Shown: positions 9,176 to 18,475 of the stretch, in pieces
Position numbering within the stretch: position 1 is the first letter of the stretch
How the letters are laid out: the number at the start of each line of letters is the position of its first letter
Assembly (NCBI RefSeq): GCF_000170955.2
Contig: NZ_ABCY02000001.1
Location: 496,001 to 560,000, forward strand
DNA: 64,000 nucleotides
Reading direction: 5' to 3'
DNA from: Borreliella valaisiana VS116
GTDB taxonomy: Bacteria; Spirochaetota; Spirochaetia; Borreliales; Borreliaceae
The notes under the pieces: generated by a model
The model's input: only the letters and a program-made list of their open reading frames with translations
The model's database searches: none
What the model was told of the DNA's origin: nothing
Made by a program: the position numbers and the translations under genes

Positions 9176-9535
9176 ATGAAAAAAATAAAAGAATCAGAAC
9201 AGAGAAAACTTAGGCGTAAAAAAAGAATAAAGAGCAAAATAGGGCGTGGGGTAATTAACAGGCCACGAATTACCGTATTTAAATCTAATAGGTATTTTTA
9301 TGCACAAGTTATAGATGATAGTAAGGGGCATACTGTTGCAAGTATTTCTACTATTGAAAAAGGTCTTAATTTAAGCAAAAATATTGATGATGTGAAAAAA
9401 CTTGGAGAAATTCTTGCTAAAAGGCTTAAGGAAAAAAATATAAATAATCTTATTTTTGACAGAAATGGTTATAAATATCACGGACTTATTGCAAGTTTTG
9501 CAACTTCTTTGAGGGAGTTTGGTATTAATATTTAA
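9176..9535 (+). CDS. rplR: 50S ribosomal protein L18
   Basis: L18 binds 5S rRNA with L5. The 119-residue product has a basic N terminus and the family core [20 protein letters not shown], then [16 protein letters not shown] near the C terminus. The upstream ribosome binding site is poor (TGGGTTAATAGTT), so coupling to rplF is likely. Confidence 0.95.
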   Translation: MKKIKESEQRKLRRKKRIKSKIGRGVINRPRITVFKSNRYFYAQVIDDSKGHTVASISTIEKGLNLSKNIDDVKKLGEILAKRLKEKNINNLIFDRNGYKYHGLIASFATSLREFGINI

Positions 9536-9547
9536 GGGAGTGTATTT

Positions 9548-10045
9548 ATGGTAGATGTTCAGGTTCAGAGGAAGCAGATAGAAAAATTAATATCACTCAA
9601 CAGAGTTACTAAAGTTGTTAAGGGTGGAAGAAGATTCTCTTTTGCTGCTTTCATGGTTGTTGGAGATGGGGAAGGACATGTTGGTTGGGGTTTTGGCAAA
9701 GCTAATGATGCTAGCGATGCAATAAAAAAAAGTTTAACAAGTGCGAGAAAAAATTTAAGATTTGTTCCTATTCGAAAAGGAACATTACCACATGAGGTTA
9801 TTGGTTGTTTTAAAAAAGCTAAAGTTTTGATCAAGCCAGCTACTCATGGTACTGGTGTTATTGCGGGAGGCCCTGTTCGTGCTGTAATGGAGGCTTTAGG
9901 AGTGCATGATATTTTAAGTAAATCTCTTGGTTCTAATAATTCTATGAATGTAGTAAAGGCAACTTTTAAGGCATTTGATTTAGTTTTAAATGCTGAAAAA
10001 GTGGCAGAGATGCGGGGAAAAACTTTTAAAACTTTATGGGGTTAA
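9548..10045 (+). CDS. rpsE: 30S ribosomal protein S5
   Basis: S5 is at the mRNA entry channel and affects decoding accuracy. The 165-residue protein has the dsRBD-like N domain ([20 protein letters not shown]) and the C domain with [26 protein letters not shown] precedes the start. rpmD follows three bases later. Confidence 0.97.
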   Translation: MVDVQVQRKQIEKLISLNRVTKVVKGGRRFSFAAFMVVGDGEGHVGWGFGKANDASDAIKKSLTSARKNLRFVPIRKGTLPHEVIGCFKKAKVLIKPATHGTGVIAGGPVRAVMEALGVHDILSKSLGSNNSMNVVKATFKAFDLVLNAEKVAEMRGKTFKTLWG

Positions 10046-10048
10046 TAT

Positions 10049-10360
10049 ATGATTAAAAGGAAATTAAGAATACAACTAAAAAAAGCTAGGTTTAACGCTT
10101 CAAGGTCTAGAGCTAAAAATAAATGTTTTATTAGAAGAATGGAAAAGAATAGGGAAATTATTTCTAAAAACAATATTAATGTGCAAGTTTTTCTTGTAAG
10201 AAGTCTTATTGGAAAATTAAATAAAAAGGTCAAAGTTTTAAAGGCATTAGGTTTAAATAAAATAGGCGATAAAAAAGTACATTTTTTAAATGAATCTATT
10301 AAAGGCATGCTTAATGAGACTATTAATATGATTTTATTAAGAGAGGTAAGCAATGTTTAA
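10049..10360 (+). CDS. rpmD: 50S ribosomal protein L30 with an N-terminal extension
   Basis: The last 60 or so residues (from [11 protein letters not shown] through LNLKKIG-like [13 protein letters not shown] to the end) fit the L30 fold. The protein is 103 residues, however, against about 60 in most bacteria. The extra 44 N-terminal residues are very basic ([20 protein letters not shown]) and may be an rRNA-binding arm. Position between rpsE and rplO confirms the assignment. It overlaps rplO by eight bases. Confidence 0.9.
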   Translation: MIKRKLRIQLKKARFNASRSRAKNKCFIRRMEKNREIISKNNINVQVFLVRSLIGKLNKKVKVLKALGLNKIGDKKVHFLNESIKGMLNETINMILLREVSNV

Positions 10361-10790
10361 CTTATTAAAGCCTAAAGGAGCTAGCAAGCGACGTAAAATT
10401 GTTGGCAGAGGTCCGGGCTCAGGACTTGGTAAAACTTCTGGGAGAGGTCAAAAGGGTCAAAAAGCAAGAAATACTTCGCCAAGACTTGGATTTGAAGGTG
10501 GTCAGACCCCTCTTTATAGAAGATTGCCAAGGAAAGGTTTCTCTAATAATGATTATAAATTGGAATATACAATTGTTAATCTTGGAGATATAGATAAAAA
10601 ATTTAAGGATGGACAAGTGGTCAACTATGATACTTTGCTTGAGAATAAACTTATAAGAAAAAAAAATAAAAAAATTAAAATTTTGTTTAATGGCAATCTT
10701 ACAAAAAAAGTTTCCTTAGAGGTTTCTAAAATTTCTAAATCGGCCGAAAGCCTTGTGATGAAAATTGGTGGTACTATTAAATTAGTTTAA
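10353..10790 (+). CDS. rplO: 50S ribosomal protein L15
   Basis: L15 is a late assembly protein that wraps the 23S rRNA core. The 145-residue protein has the glycine-rich basic N terminus ([22 protein letters not shown]) and the [18 protein letters not shown] motif. It overlaps rpmD and precedes secY by 12 bases. Confidence 0.97.
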   Translation: MFNLLKPKGASKRRKIVGRGPGSGLGKTSGRGQKGQKARNTSPRLGFEGGQTPLYRRLPRKGFSNNDYKLEYTIVNLGDIDKKFKDGQVVNYDTLLENKLIRKKNKKIKILFNGNLTKKVSLEVSKISKSAESLVMKIGGTIKLV

Positions 10791-10802
10791 AGTGGAACAA
10801 AA

Positions 10803-12107
10803 ATGAAAGAATTGTTTTTAAATTTATTTACTGTTAAGGATTTAAGAAATAAGTTCTTGTTTACTTTATTTATTCTTTTTCTTTTTAGAGTTGGTTCGTA
10901 CTTGCCGATACCAGGAATAGATTCTGTAGCGCTTAAAAGTTATTTCAAGTCGCAATCAGATTTTTCAATTGCGAATTATTTTGATTTTTTTTCAGGCGGA
11001 GCTTTTAGTAATTTTTCTATCTTTATGCTTAGTATAGGGCCTTATATTTCAGCATCCATTATTGTCCAGCTCCTTGTTTATTCTTTTCCTTCTTTGAAAA
11101 AAATGCAAGAAGGTGATGGCGGGAGACAAAAGACTAAAAAATATACAAAATATTTAACAATAGTTGCAGCTGTAGTTCAAGGATATGCAACAAGTCTTTA
11201 TGCTAAGGGTATTCCGGGTGCCGTTACCATTCCCTTTTATAGATATATATTTATTGCTATTTTAACAGTTACTACGGGAACATTTATTCTTTTGTGGTTT
11301 GGAGAGCAGATTAATCAAAGAGGTGTGGGCAATGGAACATCTTTGATAATTTTTTCCGGCATAGTGGTTAGACTGCAAGCAGCTTTGTTTAACTTATTTC
11401 AAAGTATGCAGGATCCTTCTCAAAATGTTAATCCTGTTTTTGTGATACTTGTTATAAGCATATTTATTGTAGTTGTTATCTTAATTATATATGAATATAA
11501 GGCTCAAATGCGAATTGCTATTCATTATGCTAGGGCAAATTCTAATAGTACGGTTAGCTCCTATTTGCCAATCAAGCTAAATCCATCAGGTGTTTTACCC
11601 GTTATTTTTGCTTCTGTTTTAATTACTTTGCCATTACAAATTTTAAGTGGTTTCGCAGAAACTTCTTCTATAGCCAGACAAGTTTTATCTTATTTAAGGC
11701 CTAACGGGTTTTATTATACTTTTTTGAATGTAATTTTGATAATCGGATTTACGTATTTTTATTCTAAAATTCAGTTAAGCCCTAAAGATATAAGTAATAA
11801 TATTCGTAAGAATGGAGGAACTATTCCTGGGATAAAGTCTGATGAGATGGAAAAATATTTAGATGAAATTATGAATAAAACTTTATTTTCGGGATCTATT
11901 TTTTTGTCAATTATTGCAATTATTCCATTTTTAGTGCAAAATATTTTTAGATTTCCGTATGATGTTTCTAAGATAATGGGAGGGTCTTCTTTGCTTATTA
12001 TGGTAGGAGTTGCACTTGATACGTTAATTCATATTGATGCTTATTTGAAAACCCAGGGATTTTCTCATAGAAATAAAAAGAATTATGCATTTTTGCAAAA
12101 AATTTAG
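10803..12107 (+). CDS. secY: Preprotein translocase subunit SecY
   Basis: SecY is the pore of the Sec translocon in the inner membrane. The 434-residue protein shows the expected ten hydrophobic segments, the plug region after PGID near residue 35, FSIFMLSIGPYISASI near residue 75, and the cytoplasmic loop with NPSGVLPVIFASV. Its place inside the spc block is standard. Confidence 0.97.
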   Translation: MKELFLNLFTVKDLRNKFLFTLFILFLFRVGSYLPIPGIDSVALKSYFKSQSDFSIANYFDFFSGGAFSNFSIFMLSIGPYISASIIVQLLVYSFPSLKKMQEGDGGRQKTKKYTKYLTIVAAVVQGYATSLYAKGIPGAVTIPFYRYIFIAILTVTTGTFILLWFGEQINQRGVGNGTSLIIFSGIVVRLQAALFNLFQSMQDPSQNVNPVFVILVISIFIVVVILIIYEYKAQMRIAIHYARANSNSTVSSYLPIKLNPSGVLPVIFASVLITLPLQILSGFAETSSIARQVLSYLRPNGFYYTFLNVILIIGFTYFYSKIQLSPKDISNNIRKNGGTIPGIKSDEMEKYLDEIMNKTLFSGSIFLSIIAIIPFLVQNIFRFPYDVSKIMGGSSLLIMVGVALDTLIHIDAYLKTQGFSHRNKKNYAFLQKI

Positions 12108-12119
12108 GAGTGTTTGACT

Positions 12120-12233
12120 ATGAAAGTTAGGGCAAGTGTAAAGCCAATTTGTGAAAAATGTAAAGTCATTAAAAGAAAAGGTGTATTAAGAATTATTTGT
12201 GATAATTTAAAGCACAAACAAAGACAAAAGTAA
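12120..12233 (+). CDS. rpmJ: 50S ribosomal protein L36
   Basis: This 37-residue gene starts at ATG 12120 after AGGAG and ends at TAA 12233. It reads [20 protein letters not shown] at its N terminus and has C11, C14, C27 and H32, the zinc-binding set of C-type L36. It lies between secY and rpsM, its usual place. Confidence 0.96.
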   Translation: MKVRASVKPICEKCKVIKRKGVLRIICDNLKHKQRQK

Positions 12234-12250
12234 AAATTAGAGGAAATAAG

Positions 12251-12628
12251 ATGGCTAGAATATCGGGAATAGATTTACCAAATAATAAACAATTAAAAAT
12301 AGCGCTTACTTCTATTTATGGTATAGGTAGAACAAGGGCTTTGGAAGTTTGTAATAGATCAAATATTTCTCCAAGTAAAATTGCTAAAGATTTAGATAAT
12401 GATGAGGTTAATCGACTTAGGAAGGTAATTGAGAGTGATTATGTTGTAGAAGGAAAACTTAGAAGTGAGGTTGCTATGTCTATTAAAAGACTTATGGATA
12501 TAGCATGTTATAGGGGTGTTAGACATAGAAAAGGATTGCCTTTGAGGGGACAGAGAACTAAAACGAATGCAAGAACTAGAAAAGGAAAAAGAAAGACTGT
12601 AGCTAATAAGAAAATAGCTAGCAAATAA
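12251..12628 (+). CDS. rpsM: 30S ribosomal protein S13
   Basis: S13 is in the head of the 30S subunit and contacts P-site tRNA and L5. The 125-residue protein has [12 protein letters not shown] at the start, the helix-two-turn-helix region and the [18 protein letters not shown] tail. AGAGGAAA precedes the ATG. Confidence 0.97.
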   Translation: MARISGIDLPNNKQLKIALTSIYGIGRTRALEVCNRSNISPSKIAKDLDNDEVNRLRKVIESDYVVEGKLRSEVAMSIKRLMDIACYRGVRHRKGLPLRGQRTKTNARTRKGKRKTVANKKIASK

Positions 12629-12655
12629 AATAGTTTTTAAGATTTGGAGGGCAAG

Positions 12656-13048
12656 TTGAGCGCAAAATTATCAACTAATAGTAAAAAAAAAATTAAAAGA
12701 AATATCGGAGAAGGAAACGTTTACATACAAGCTACTTTTAATAATACCATAGTTACTGTATCTGACATAAAGGGAAATGCTTTAGCTTGGGCAAGTGCTG
12801 GTGGAATGGGTTTTAAAGGAGCAAAAAAGTCTACTCCATATGCTGCCCAAATAACAGCAGAATCTGCTTTAAATAAAGTGAGAGATTTTGGAATTAATTA
12901 TGTTCATGTGTATATAAAAGGGCCAGGTATTGGTAGAGAATCTGCAATAAGAGCTATTGGTTCGACTGGAATGACTGTAAAATCAATTTCAGATATTACC
13001 CCTATTCCTCATAATGGATGCAGACCGAAAAAAACCAGACGAGTTTAG
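12656..13048 (+). CDS. rpsK: 30S ribosomal protein S11
   Basis: S11 is on the 30S platform. I take TTG at 12656 as the start because GGAGG at 12646-12650 is five bases upstream; the more upstream TTG at 12644 overlaps that site. The product is 130 residues with [28 protein letters not shown] and the C-terminal [13 protein letters not shown]. Confidence 0.94.
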   Translation: MSAKLSTNSKKKIKRNIGEGNVYIQATFNNTIVTVSDIKGNALAWASAGGMGFKGAKKSTPYAAQITAESALNKVRDFGINYVHVYIKGPGIGRESAIRAIGSTGMTVKSISDITPIPHNGCRPKKTRRV

Positions 13049-13064
13049 CTAGAAGGAGTTATGA

Positions 13065-14099
13065 ATGCCTGTGGAAAAATTTTTGAAAGATTTCACTATA
13101 CCTGAAAAAATTGAGTTTTTGAAAAGCCAAGATGATGGGTCTTATGGTAAATTTACGATATATCCTTTTGAAAGAGGTTTTGGGGTTACTATAGGTAATA
13201 CTTTAAGGCGTGTATTACTTTCTTCTATTGAAGGGTATGCGATTACTGCTATGAGAGTTCAGTCTAACAATAAAGATTCTTCGTCAAAGATTGTTTCAAG
13301 TGAATTTGATTTGATTCCTGGAGTTTCTGAAGATACTCTTGAGGTCATTGCTAATATTAAAAATATCCATTTGAAACTTGGAGAAGGAGAGCAAAGAAAG
13401 ACAATAAGCTTTAGTATTAGTGGCAAGGATACTAGTGTTTTGAAAGCTTCTCATTTTGAAAGAGATGGGGTTGAAGTTTTTAATAAAGATTTAGTTATAG
13501 CTAATTTGTCACATGATGCGAATTTAGATTTTGAATTTCAAATTAATTATGGTAGGGGCTATGTTTCTTCTGAGCAAAATTCCAAGTATTTAGAAGAAGT
13601 TAATGTTATTGCTTTAGATTCTATATTTTCGCCTATAGAGAAAGTTTCATATTCTGTAGAAGATACTAGGGTTGGTCAAAGGTCAGATTATGACAAGCTT
13701 GTAATGGAAATTTGGACTACAGGTGTTATTTCTGCTAAAGATGCTATAAAAAAGGCTGCATCAATAGTAAGAGAGTTTTTGTTCCCTCTTGTAGATTTTG
13801 AAGACAATGTTAATATATCTTTTGAAAAATCAAAATCAGAAAGTTATAACTTGCTTGATATGAGTATTGAAAAATTGGATTTGTCAGTCAGATCTTTAAA
13901 TTGTTTAGCCAAAGAAAATGTTAGAACTTTAGGGGAACTTATTAGTAAAAATGCGGAAGAGCTTTCTAAGGCAAGAAATTTTGGAAAAAAAAGTTTAGAA
14001 GAGATAATCGAAAAACTTGGTTCTTATCGATTGTTTTTAGGAATGTCTAAAGAAGATGCTTTATCTGTGTTGAATAAGAATGTTAAAATATCTGAATAA
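13065..14099 (+). CDS. rpoA: RNA polymerase alpha subunit
   Basis: Alpha dimerises to start RNA polymerase assembly and its C-terminal domain contacts promoter DNA and activators. The 344-residue protein has the N-terminal domain (YGKFTIYPFERGFGVTIGNTLRR) and a C-terminal domain from about residue 265 (LDLSVRSLNCLAKENVRTLGEL). It lies between rpsK and rplQ, the standard alpha-operon order. Confidence 0.97.
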   Translation: MPVEKFLKDFTIPEKIEFLKSQDDGSYGKFTIYPFERGFGVTIGNTLRRVLLSSIEGYAITAMRVQSNNKDSSSKIVSSEFDLIPGVSEDTLEVIANIKNIHLKLGEGEQRKTISFSISGKDTSVLKASHFERDGVEVFNKDLVIANLSHDANLDFEFQINYGRGYVSSEQNSKYLEEVNVIALDSIFSPIEKVSYSVEDTRVGQRSDYDKLVMEIWTTGVISAKDAIKKAASIVREFLFPLVDFEDNVNISFEKSKSESYNLLDMSIEKLDLSVRSLNCLAKENVRTLGELISKNAEELSKARNFGKKSLEEIIEKLGSYRLFLGMSKEDALSVLNKNVKISE

Positions 14100-14120
14100 A
14101 AGGAGAGTTTAGGTTGTTTC

Positions 14121-14492
14121 ATGAAAACAAAATTGGGTTTTAATAGGTTAAGTAGGAAATCTAGTCATAGGAGAGCGCTTTTAAAAAACATGGTAATTTC
14201 TTTTTTAAAACATGAAAAAATTTCTTCTACTAAGGCAAAATTGTTTGAAGTTAAAAAATTTGCTGAAAAATTAATTACAAAGGCAAAAGTTGATACTGTG
14301 CATAATAGGCGAGAATTGTCAAAATTTATACATGATAAGTATATTTTGAATAAGCTGTTTACCAAAATTTCTCCTGTTTTTAGACAAAGGAGTGGTGGGT
14401 ATACTAGGATAATTAAATTAGGGAAAAGATATGGAGATGCGGCTGAAATGGCTATCCTAGAATTAGTTGAAAAGCCTTTAAAAGTTGAATAA
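14121..14492 (+). CDS. rplQ: 50S ribosomal protein L17
   Basis: L17 is at the tunnel-exit side of the large subunit. The 123-residue protein has the family core [20 protein letters not shown] and [24 protein letters not shown]. The AGGAG at 14100-14104 is somewhat far from the ATG. It is the last gene of the ribosomal superoperon. Confidence 0.96.
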   Translation: MKTKLGFNRLSRKSSHRRALLKNMVISFLKHEKISSTKAKLFEVKKFAEKLITKAKVDTVHNRRELSKFIHDKYILNKLFTKISPVFRQRSGGYTRIIKLGKRYGDAAEMAILELVEKPLKVE

Positions 14493-14509
14493 TTAATAAT
14501 TTTAGCACA

Positions 14510-14546
14510 CTGTTTTAAAGATTAAAGTTAAATTGCTTTTAAACAG
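14510..14546 (+). repeat. Imperfect inverted repeat in front of rny
   Basis: CTGTTTTAAAG (14510-14520) pairs with CTTTTAAACAG (14536-14546) at ten of eleven positions around a 15-base loop. The right arm ends four bases before the GGAG of rny. No T tract follows. It may be a processing or stability element between rplQ and rny. Confidence 0.5.
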
Positions 14547-14563
14547 CATAGGAGTTAAATGAT

Positions 14564-16096
14564 ATGATATATATTATTTTTTCTTCTATTTTTGCTGGCT
14601 TTATATTAGGATTTTTAGTAAGAGTTTTTTTAGGTAGATTGTCTTTATTAGATTTAGAAAAAAATCTGACAAAAGTAAGGGTAGAATCACAATTAGAGAT
14701 AGAAAATGAAAGAAGGCAAATTATTGCTAATGCAAAATCTCAAATGCTTAAAGAAAAAAACCAGCAAGATAGGGATATAAGAGATCGTAAAAATGAGATT
14801 GTTAATCTAGAAAAAAGATTATTACAAAGAGAAGAAACCTTAGATAAGAGAATATCTGCTCTTGATAAACAGCAGTCTAGAGTTGATTTTAAAATTAAAG
14901 AATTTGAACAAAAAGAAAAATTAATAAGAGAAAAAGAGGCCGATCTTGTTAAAAGATTAGAAAATATTTCTGGTCTGACAAGAGAAGATGCAAGAAAAAT
15001 TGTAATTGAAAAGGTTGAGCATGAATCTAAAAGAGATGCTCAAATTATTATTAATAAAAGCGAACAGGAAGCTCAGTTATTAGCAGATAAAGTCGCAAAA
15101 GATATTTTAGTATCTACTATGCAGCGTATTGTTACAGAGGTAAGCTCGGAATTTACAGTAGCTTCTGTTGAATTGCCTAATGATGAGATGAAAGGTAGGA
15201 TTATAGGTAAAGAGGGGCGCAATATTAGAGCTCTTGAGACTTTAATAGGAGCCGATATCATTATTGATGATACTCCTGAAGCTGTTGTTATATCCTGCTT
15301 TGATCCAATAAGAAAAGAGCTTGCTAAAAGAACTTTAGAAAGACTTGTTACAGATGGTAGAATTCATCCCGCTAGGATTGAAGAAGTTGTCTATAATGTT
15401 ACCAATGAAATAAATAACATTATTCAAGAAGAAGGCGAGAAAGTAGTTTTTGATCTTAATATACATGGGCTTGATAAAAGACTTATTAGGGGTCTAGGAA
15501 GGCTTTATTTTAGAAGTAGTTATGGACAAAATGTTTTAAGTCATTCTAAAGAAACGGCTATAATAGGGGAAATTTTAGCTAAAGAGATGAAATTAGATCC
15601 TATTGTTGTAAAAAGAGCATGTCTTTTGCATGATATTGGTAAAGGGATGGAAAGTATTTCTGATAATAGCGAGGGACATGCCATTACTGGTGCTGAGCTT
15701 GCTCAAAGTTGTGGAGAGAGCGAAATTGTTGTTAATGCTATTGCTGCGCATCATAATGAAGTGAAACCTGAGAGTCTTGAGGCTATTGTTGTTCAAATAG
15801 CAGATGCCATCTCGGCATCTCGTCCTGGAGCAAGGCGAGAAAGTTTAAATAACTATATAAATAGACTTAAGAGACTTGAAGACATTGCTTATAGTTTTGA
15901 AGGTGTTCAAAAATGTTATGCGATTCAAGCTGGTCGTGAAGTTAGAATTATTGTTGACAATGCCTTGGTTAATGATGAAAAATCAATTTTACTTGCAAGA
16001 GATATTGCTAAAAAAATAGAAACTGAAATGAGATATCCTGGAAAAATTAAAGTTACAATTATTCGAGAAACCAGAGTTATTGAATATGCAAGATAG
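14564..16096 (+). CDS. rny: Ribonuclease Y (membrane-anchored endoribonuclease)
   Basis: RNase Y begins mRNA decay in many bacteria that lack RNase E. The 510-residue protein has an N-terminal membrane helix (residues 1-20), a long charged coiled coil to about 190, a KH domain (MKGRIIGKEGRNIRALE) and an HD domain with HD near residue 356 (LLHDIGKGME). The following ymdB-type gene overlaps its end, a pairing also known in Firmicutes. Confidence 0.95.
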   Translation: MIYIIFSSIFAGFILGFLVRVFLGRLSLLDLEKNLTKVRVESQLEIENERRQIIANAKSQMLKEKNQQDRDIRDRKNEIVNLEKRLLQREETLDKRISALDKQQSRVDFKIKEFEQKEKLIREKEADLVKRLENISGLTREDARKIVIEKVEHESKRDAQIIINKSEQEAQLLADKVAKDILVSTMQRIVTEVSSEFTVASVELPNDEMKGRIIGKEGRNIRALETLIGADIIIDDTPEAVVISCFDPIRKELAKRTLERLVTDGRIHPARIEEVVYNVTNEINNIIQEEGEKVVFDLNIHGLDKRLIRGLGRLYFRSSYGQNVLSHSKETAIIGEILAKEMKLDPIVVKRACLLHDIGKGMESISDNSEGHAITGAELAQSCGESEIVVNAIAAHHNEVKPESLEAIVVQIADAISASRPGARRESLNNYINRLKRLEDIAYSFEGVQKCYAIQAGREVRIIVDNALVNDEKSILLARDIAKKIETEMRYPGKIKVTIIRETRVIEYAR

Positions 16097-16874
16097 CACT
16101 ATTAAGACTTTGATAATTGGGGATATAATAGGCGAGAGTGGATTAAAAAAAGTTTTTTTTAATCTTAAAAATATTAAAAACAAATATAGAATAGATTTGG
16201 TAATTGCTAATGGAGAAAATTCTTCAAATGGCTTTGGAATAACTCCAGAAATAGCAAATAATCTTTTTAGATCGGGTGTTAATGTTATTACTACTGGTAA
16301 TCATGTGTATTCTAATTACAAGATAAATGACTACCTAAATAAGCAAATGTATATTTTAAGGCCAAATAATTTTTCAGATTTGTTAGATGGGCATGGTTAT
16401 TGTTTTTTAACTATTAAAGATGAAAAAGTTGCTGTGATTAATGTTCAAGGGGTTTTAAATATGAATTTTATTGTTAAGAATCCTTTTGATAATGCAAAAA
16501 AATTGGTTAATATGTTAAGTAATAAGGTTAAAACCATTTTTGTAGATTTTCATGCTGAGAGTAATTATGAAAAAGAAAGTTTTGGATATTTTTTAAATGG
16601 TTTTGTAACAGGCGTGGTTGGCACTCATACTCATATTATGACTAAAGATGAAAGAATATTATCAAAAGGTACAGCTTATATTAGTGATGTTGGAATGACA
16701 GGGGGATTAAATTCTGTAATAGGATTTAATCCCTATATTTCTCTTAAAGGCTTGCTTGAATATACTCCTTTAAGAGCTGAGGTTGTCGAAGATGACACAA
16801 TTTTACAAGGAGTTATTATTACTTCTAATTTAAAGACAGGTCGTGCTTTAAAAATTGAAAGAATTCAAAAATAA
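16086..16874 (+). CDS. YmdB-family metallophosphoesterase (TIGR00282)
   Basis: The family comprises binuclear-metal phosphodiesterases; B. subtilis YmdB hydrolyses 2',3'-cyclic nucleotides. The metal ligands are visible in IGDIIGESG, ANGENSSNGFG, TTGNHVYSN, DFHAES and GTHTHIMT. From ATG 16086 it is 262 residues; an in-frame TTG six bases upstream is also possible. It overlaps rny by 11 bases and the next gene by 20, so the three are probably co-translated and may act together in RNA metabolism. Confidence 0.88.
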   Translation: MQDSTIKTLIIGDIIGESGLKKVFFNLKNIKNKYRIDLVIANGENSSNGFGITPEIANNLFRSGVNVITTGNHVYSNYKINDYLNKQMYILRPNNFSDLLDGHGYCFLTIKDEKVAVINVQGVLNMNFIVKNPFDNAKKLVNMLSNKVKTIFVDFHAESNYEKESFGYFLNGFVTGVVGTHTHIMTKDERILSKGTAYISDVGMTGGLNSVIGFNPYISLKGLLEYTPLRAEVVEDDTILQGVIITSNLKTGRALKIERIQK

Positions 16875-17646
16875 TTTATTAAATATACTTTGTAAAAGGT
16901 ATCCAGAAAAAACACGAAAAGAATTAATGGTTTTGATTTTAACTGGCAATGTATATGTAAATTCTCATAAAGAAAAAAATCCTAAAATGTTAATAAACAA
17001 AACAAGTAAGATAGATTTGGTTGAGAATACTTGTCAAATATTTGTATCAAGGGGAGGTTACAAGCTTTTAGAAGCTCTAAAGGATTTTGAGATCGAAGTT
17101 AAAAATAAAATTTGTGTTGATGTTGGTTCTTCAACTGGTGGTTTTACTGATTGTCTGCTACAGTGTGGTGCCAATTTTGTTTATTCAATTGATGTGGGCA
17201 TTAATCAACTTTCTTATAAATTAAGAATTGATCCAAGAGTTAAAGTTTTAGAGAGAACTAATATTTTTGATGTTACAGAATTTAAAATTGTGCCTAATTT
17301 TGCTGTTGTTGATGTTTCTTTCAGATCATCAATAAGTATATGTGTAAATTTAATAGACAAACTTTCTGATAATTTTATTATAGTTTTGATCAAGCCCCAG
17401 TTTGAGTTTAAGAGCTTAAATTTGGATATAGAAAATTTTAATGGTATTGTGAATGAAAAGTATTTGAAGATAATTTTGCAAAATGTAATTGAAAAGTTTT
17501 ATAAAAATAAATTACAAGTTAAAAATATATTGAAGTTAAAAACCAAAGGTAAAAAAGGTAATCAAGAATTTATGTTTTTAGTTGCTAGATCAAGTGTTTT
17601 CAATATTGCAAATTCTATGCAATTGCTTCGAAATATTGAATTTTAA
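16855..17646 (+). CDS. tlyA: TlyA-family rRNA methyltransferase / hemolysin-like protein
   Basis: TlyA proteins 2'-O-methylate cytidines in rRNA; older annotation calls them hemolysins. The 263-residue protein has an N-terminal S4 RNA-binding domain (residues 1-60) and an FtsJ-type SAM methyltransferase domain with VDVGSSTGGFTDCLLQ. It starts with TTG inside the end of the preceding gene. Its stop overlaps the stop of the convergent gene by a few bases. Confidence 0.88.
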   Translation: MKEFKNNLLNILCKRYPEKTRKELMVLILTGNVYVNSHKEKNPKMLINKTSKIDLVENTCQIFVSRGGYKLLEALKDFEIEVKNKICVDVGSSTGGFTDCLLQCGANFVYSIDVGINQLSYKLRIDPRVKVLERTNIFDVTEFKIVPNFAVVDVSFRSSISICVNLIDKLSDNFIIVLIKPQFEFKSLNLDIENFNGIVNEKYLKIILQNVIEKFYKNKLQVKNILKLKTKGKKGNQEFMFLVARSSVFNIANSMQLLRNIEF

Positions 17647-18398
17647 TATTTGTCCAAAGTTTTTTTATTTAATATTCCTGAGAAATTTAAGTTTAATTCT
17701 TCAAGTATTATCGGATTATTTTCTATTGTTAAAATTATTCCAGTAATGCCTTTAATTTCAAGACATGTTAAAATTATTTGAGCGATTTGATTAATTATTC
17801 CTTCAATTCCAAAACTATTTTCATAAAATTCTTTAGATAAGTTTATTTTGGCAATTCCTTCGCTTAGGGTTAAGTTTAACAGTTTAGTTTTTATAGGGAT
17901 TAAGCTTAAAAAATTATTTTTCAGCTCATATTCATTTGGCCCTTTAATTAAAGATTTTAGTGTTTCTTCAAGAATATTTTTATCGTAATAAATAGCTCTT
18001 TTTATAGTTTGTCTTAAAAAATATCCTTCTGGGGTGACTTTTATAAAATAAAGTTTAATAAATTTTTTGTTTTTAAGGTTGTTATTTCTTTGGTTTTGCT
18101 TGAGTTCTTCTTCAAGTTTTTTTATTTCTGGTGGTTGGATTAAAAAACTTTCATTTTTGAGTATTTTTATATTTGTATTTTTATTGGTGGTTTTTTTAGC
18201 TTCAATTAACTTATTGCCTTGTGTTTGGCTTGATTCAAATAAATCGTTCTCATTATTTTTTTCCTTAAAAATATGCATAATAAGCGAATTTTTGACTATT
18301 AATAGTGCACTAATTATTGTTAAAATAATAGCAATCAAAATTAAAAGCATATCTGATTTGTTTGAGTTTGAACTTTTTTTTCTTTTCAATATAAACAC
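17643..18398 (-). CDS. Membrane protein with GerMN-like domain
   Basis: The 251-residue protein has one membrane helix near residues 18-36, a polar low-complexity linker, then a C-terminal domain of about 130 residues (VTPEGYFLRQTIKRAIYY... SEGIAKINLSKEF) that resembles GerMN domains of cell-envelope proteins. The start appears to be GTG at 18398. Its role is unknown. It is convergent with tlyA and divergent from der. The domain call is by eye. Confidence 0.6.
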   Translation of the reverse strand: MFILKRKKSSNSNKSDMLLILIAIILTIISALLIVKNSLIMHIFKEKNNENDLFESSQTQGNKLIEAKKTTNKNTNIKILKNESFLIQPPEIKKLEEELKQNQRNNNLKNKKFIKLYFIKVTPEGYFLRQTIKRAIYYDKNILEETLKSLIKGPNEYELKNNFLSLIPIKTKLLNLTLSEGIAKINLSKEFYENSFGIEGIINQIAQIILTCLEIKGITGIILTIENNPIILEELNLNFSGILNKKTLDKY

Positions 18399-18408
18399 TC
18401 ATGTGCAA

Positions 18409-18437
18409 TTGGCATAAATATTAATATTTGATATTAT
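18409..18437 (+). promoter_or_regulatory. Predicted promoter of der
   Basis: TTGGCA at 18409-18414 and TATTAT at 18432-18437 are 17 bases apart; a consensus TATAAT overlaps at 18435-18440 with a 20-base spacer. Transcription would begin about 30 bases before the TTG start of der. Confidence 0.5.
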
Positions 18438-18475
18438 AATGGAAATATCGGAATAAATAAAGAGGTGTTTTTTCT

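Noticed and set aside
10042..10353. 103-codon minus-strand frame opposite rpmD
   Set aside because: It is a shadow of rpmD, which is supported by position and L30 similarity.
18067..18417. 116-codon plus-strand frame opposite the GerMN-like gene
   Set aside because: Hydrophobic shadow of a Lys-rich coding strand; no ribosome binding site and no similarity.
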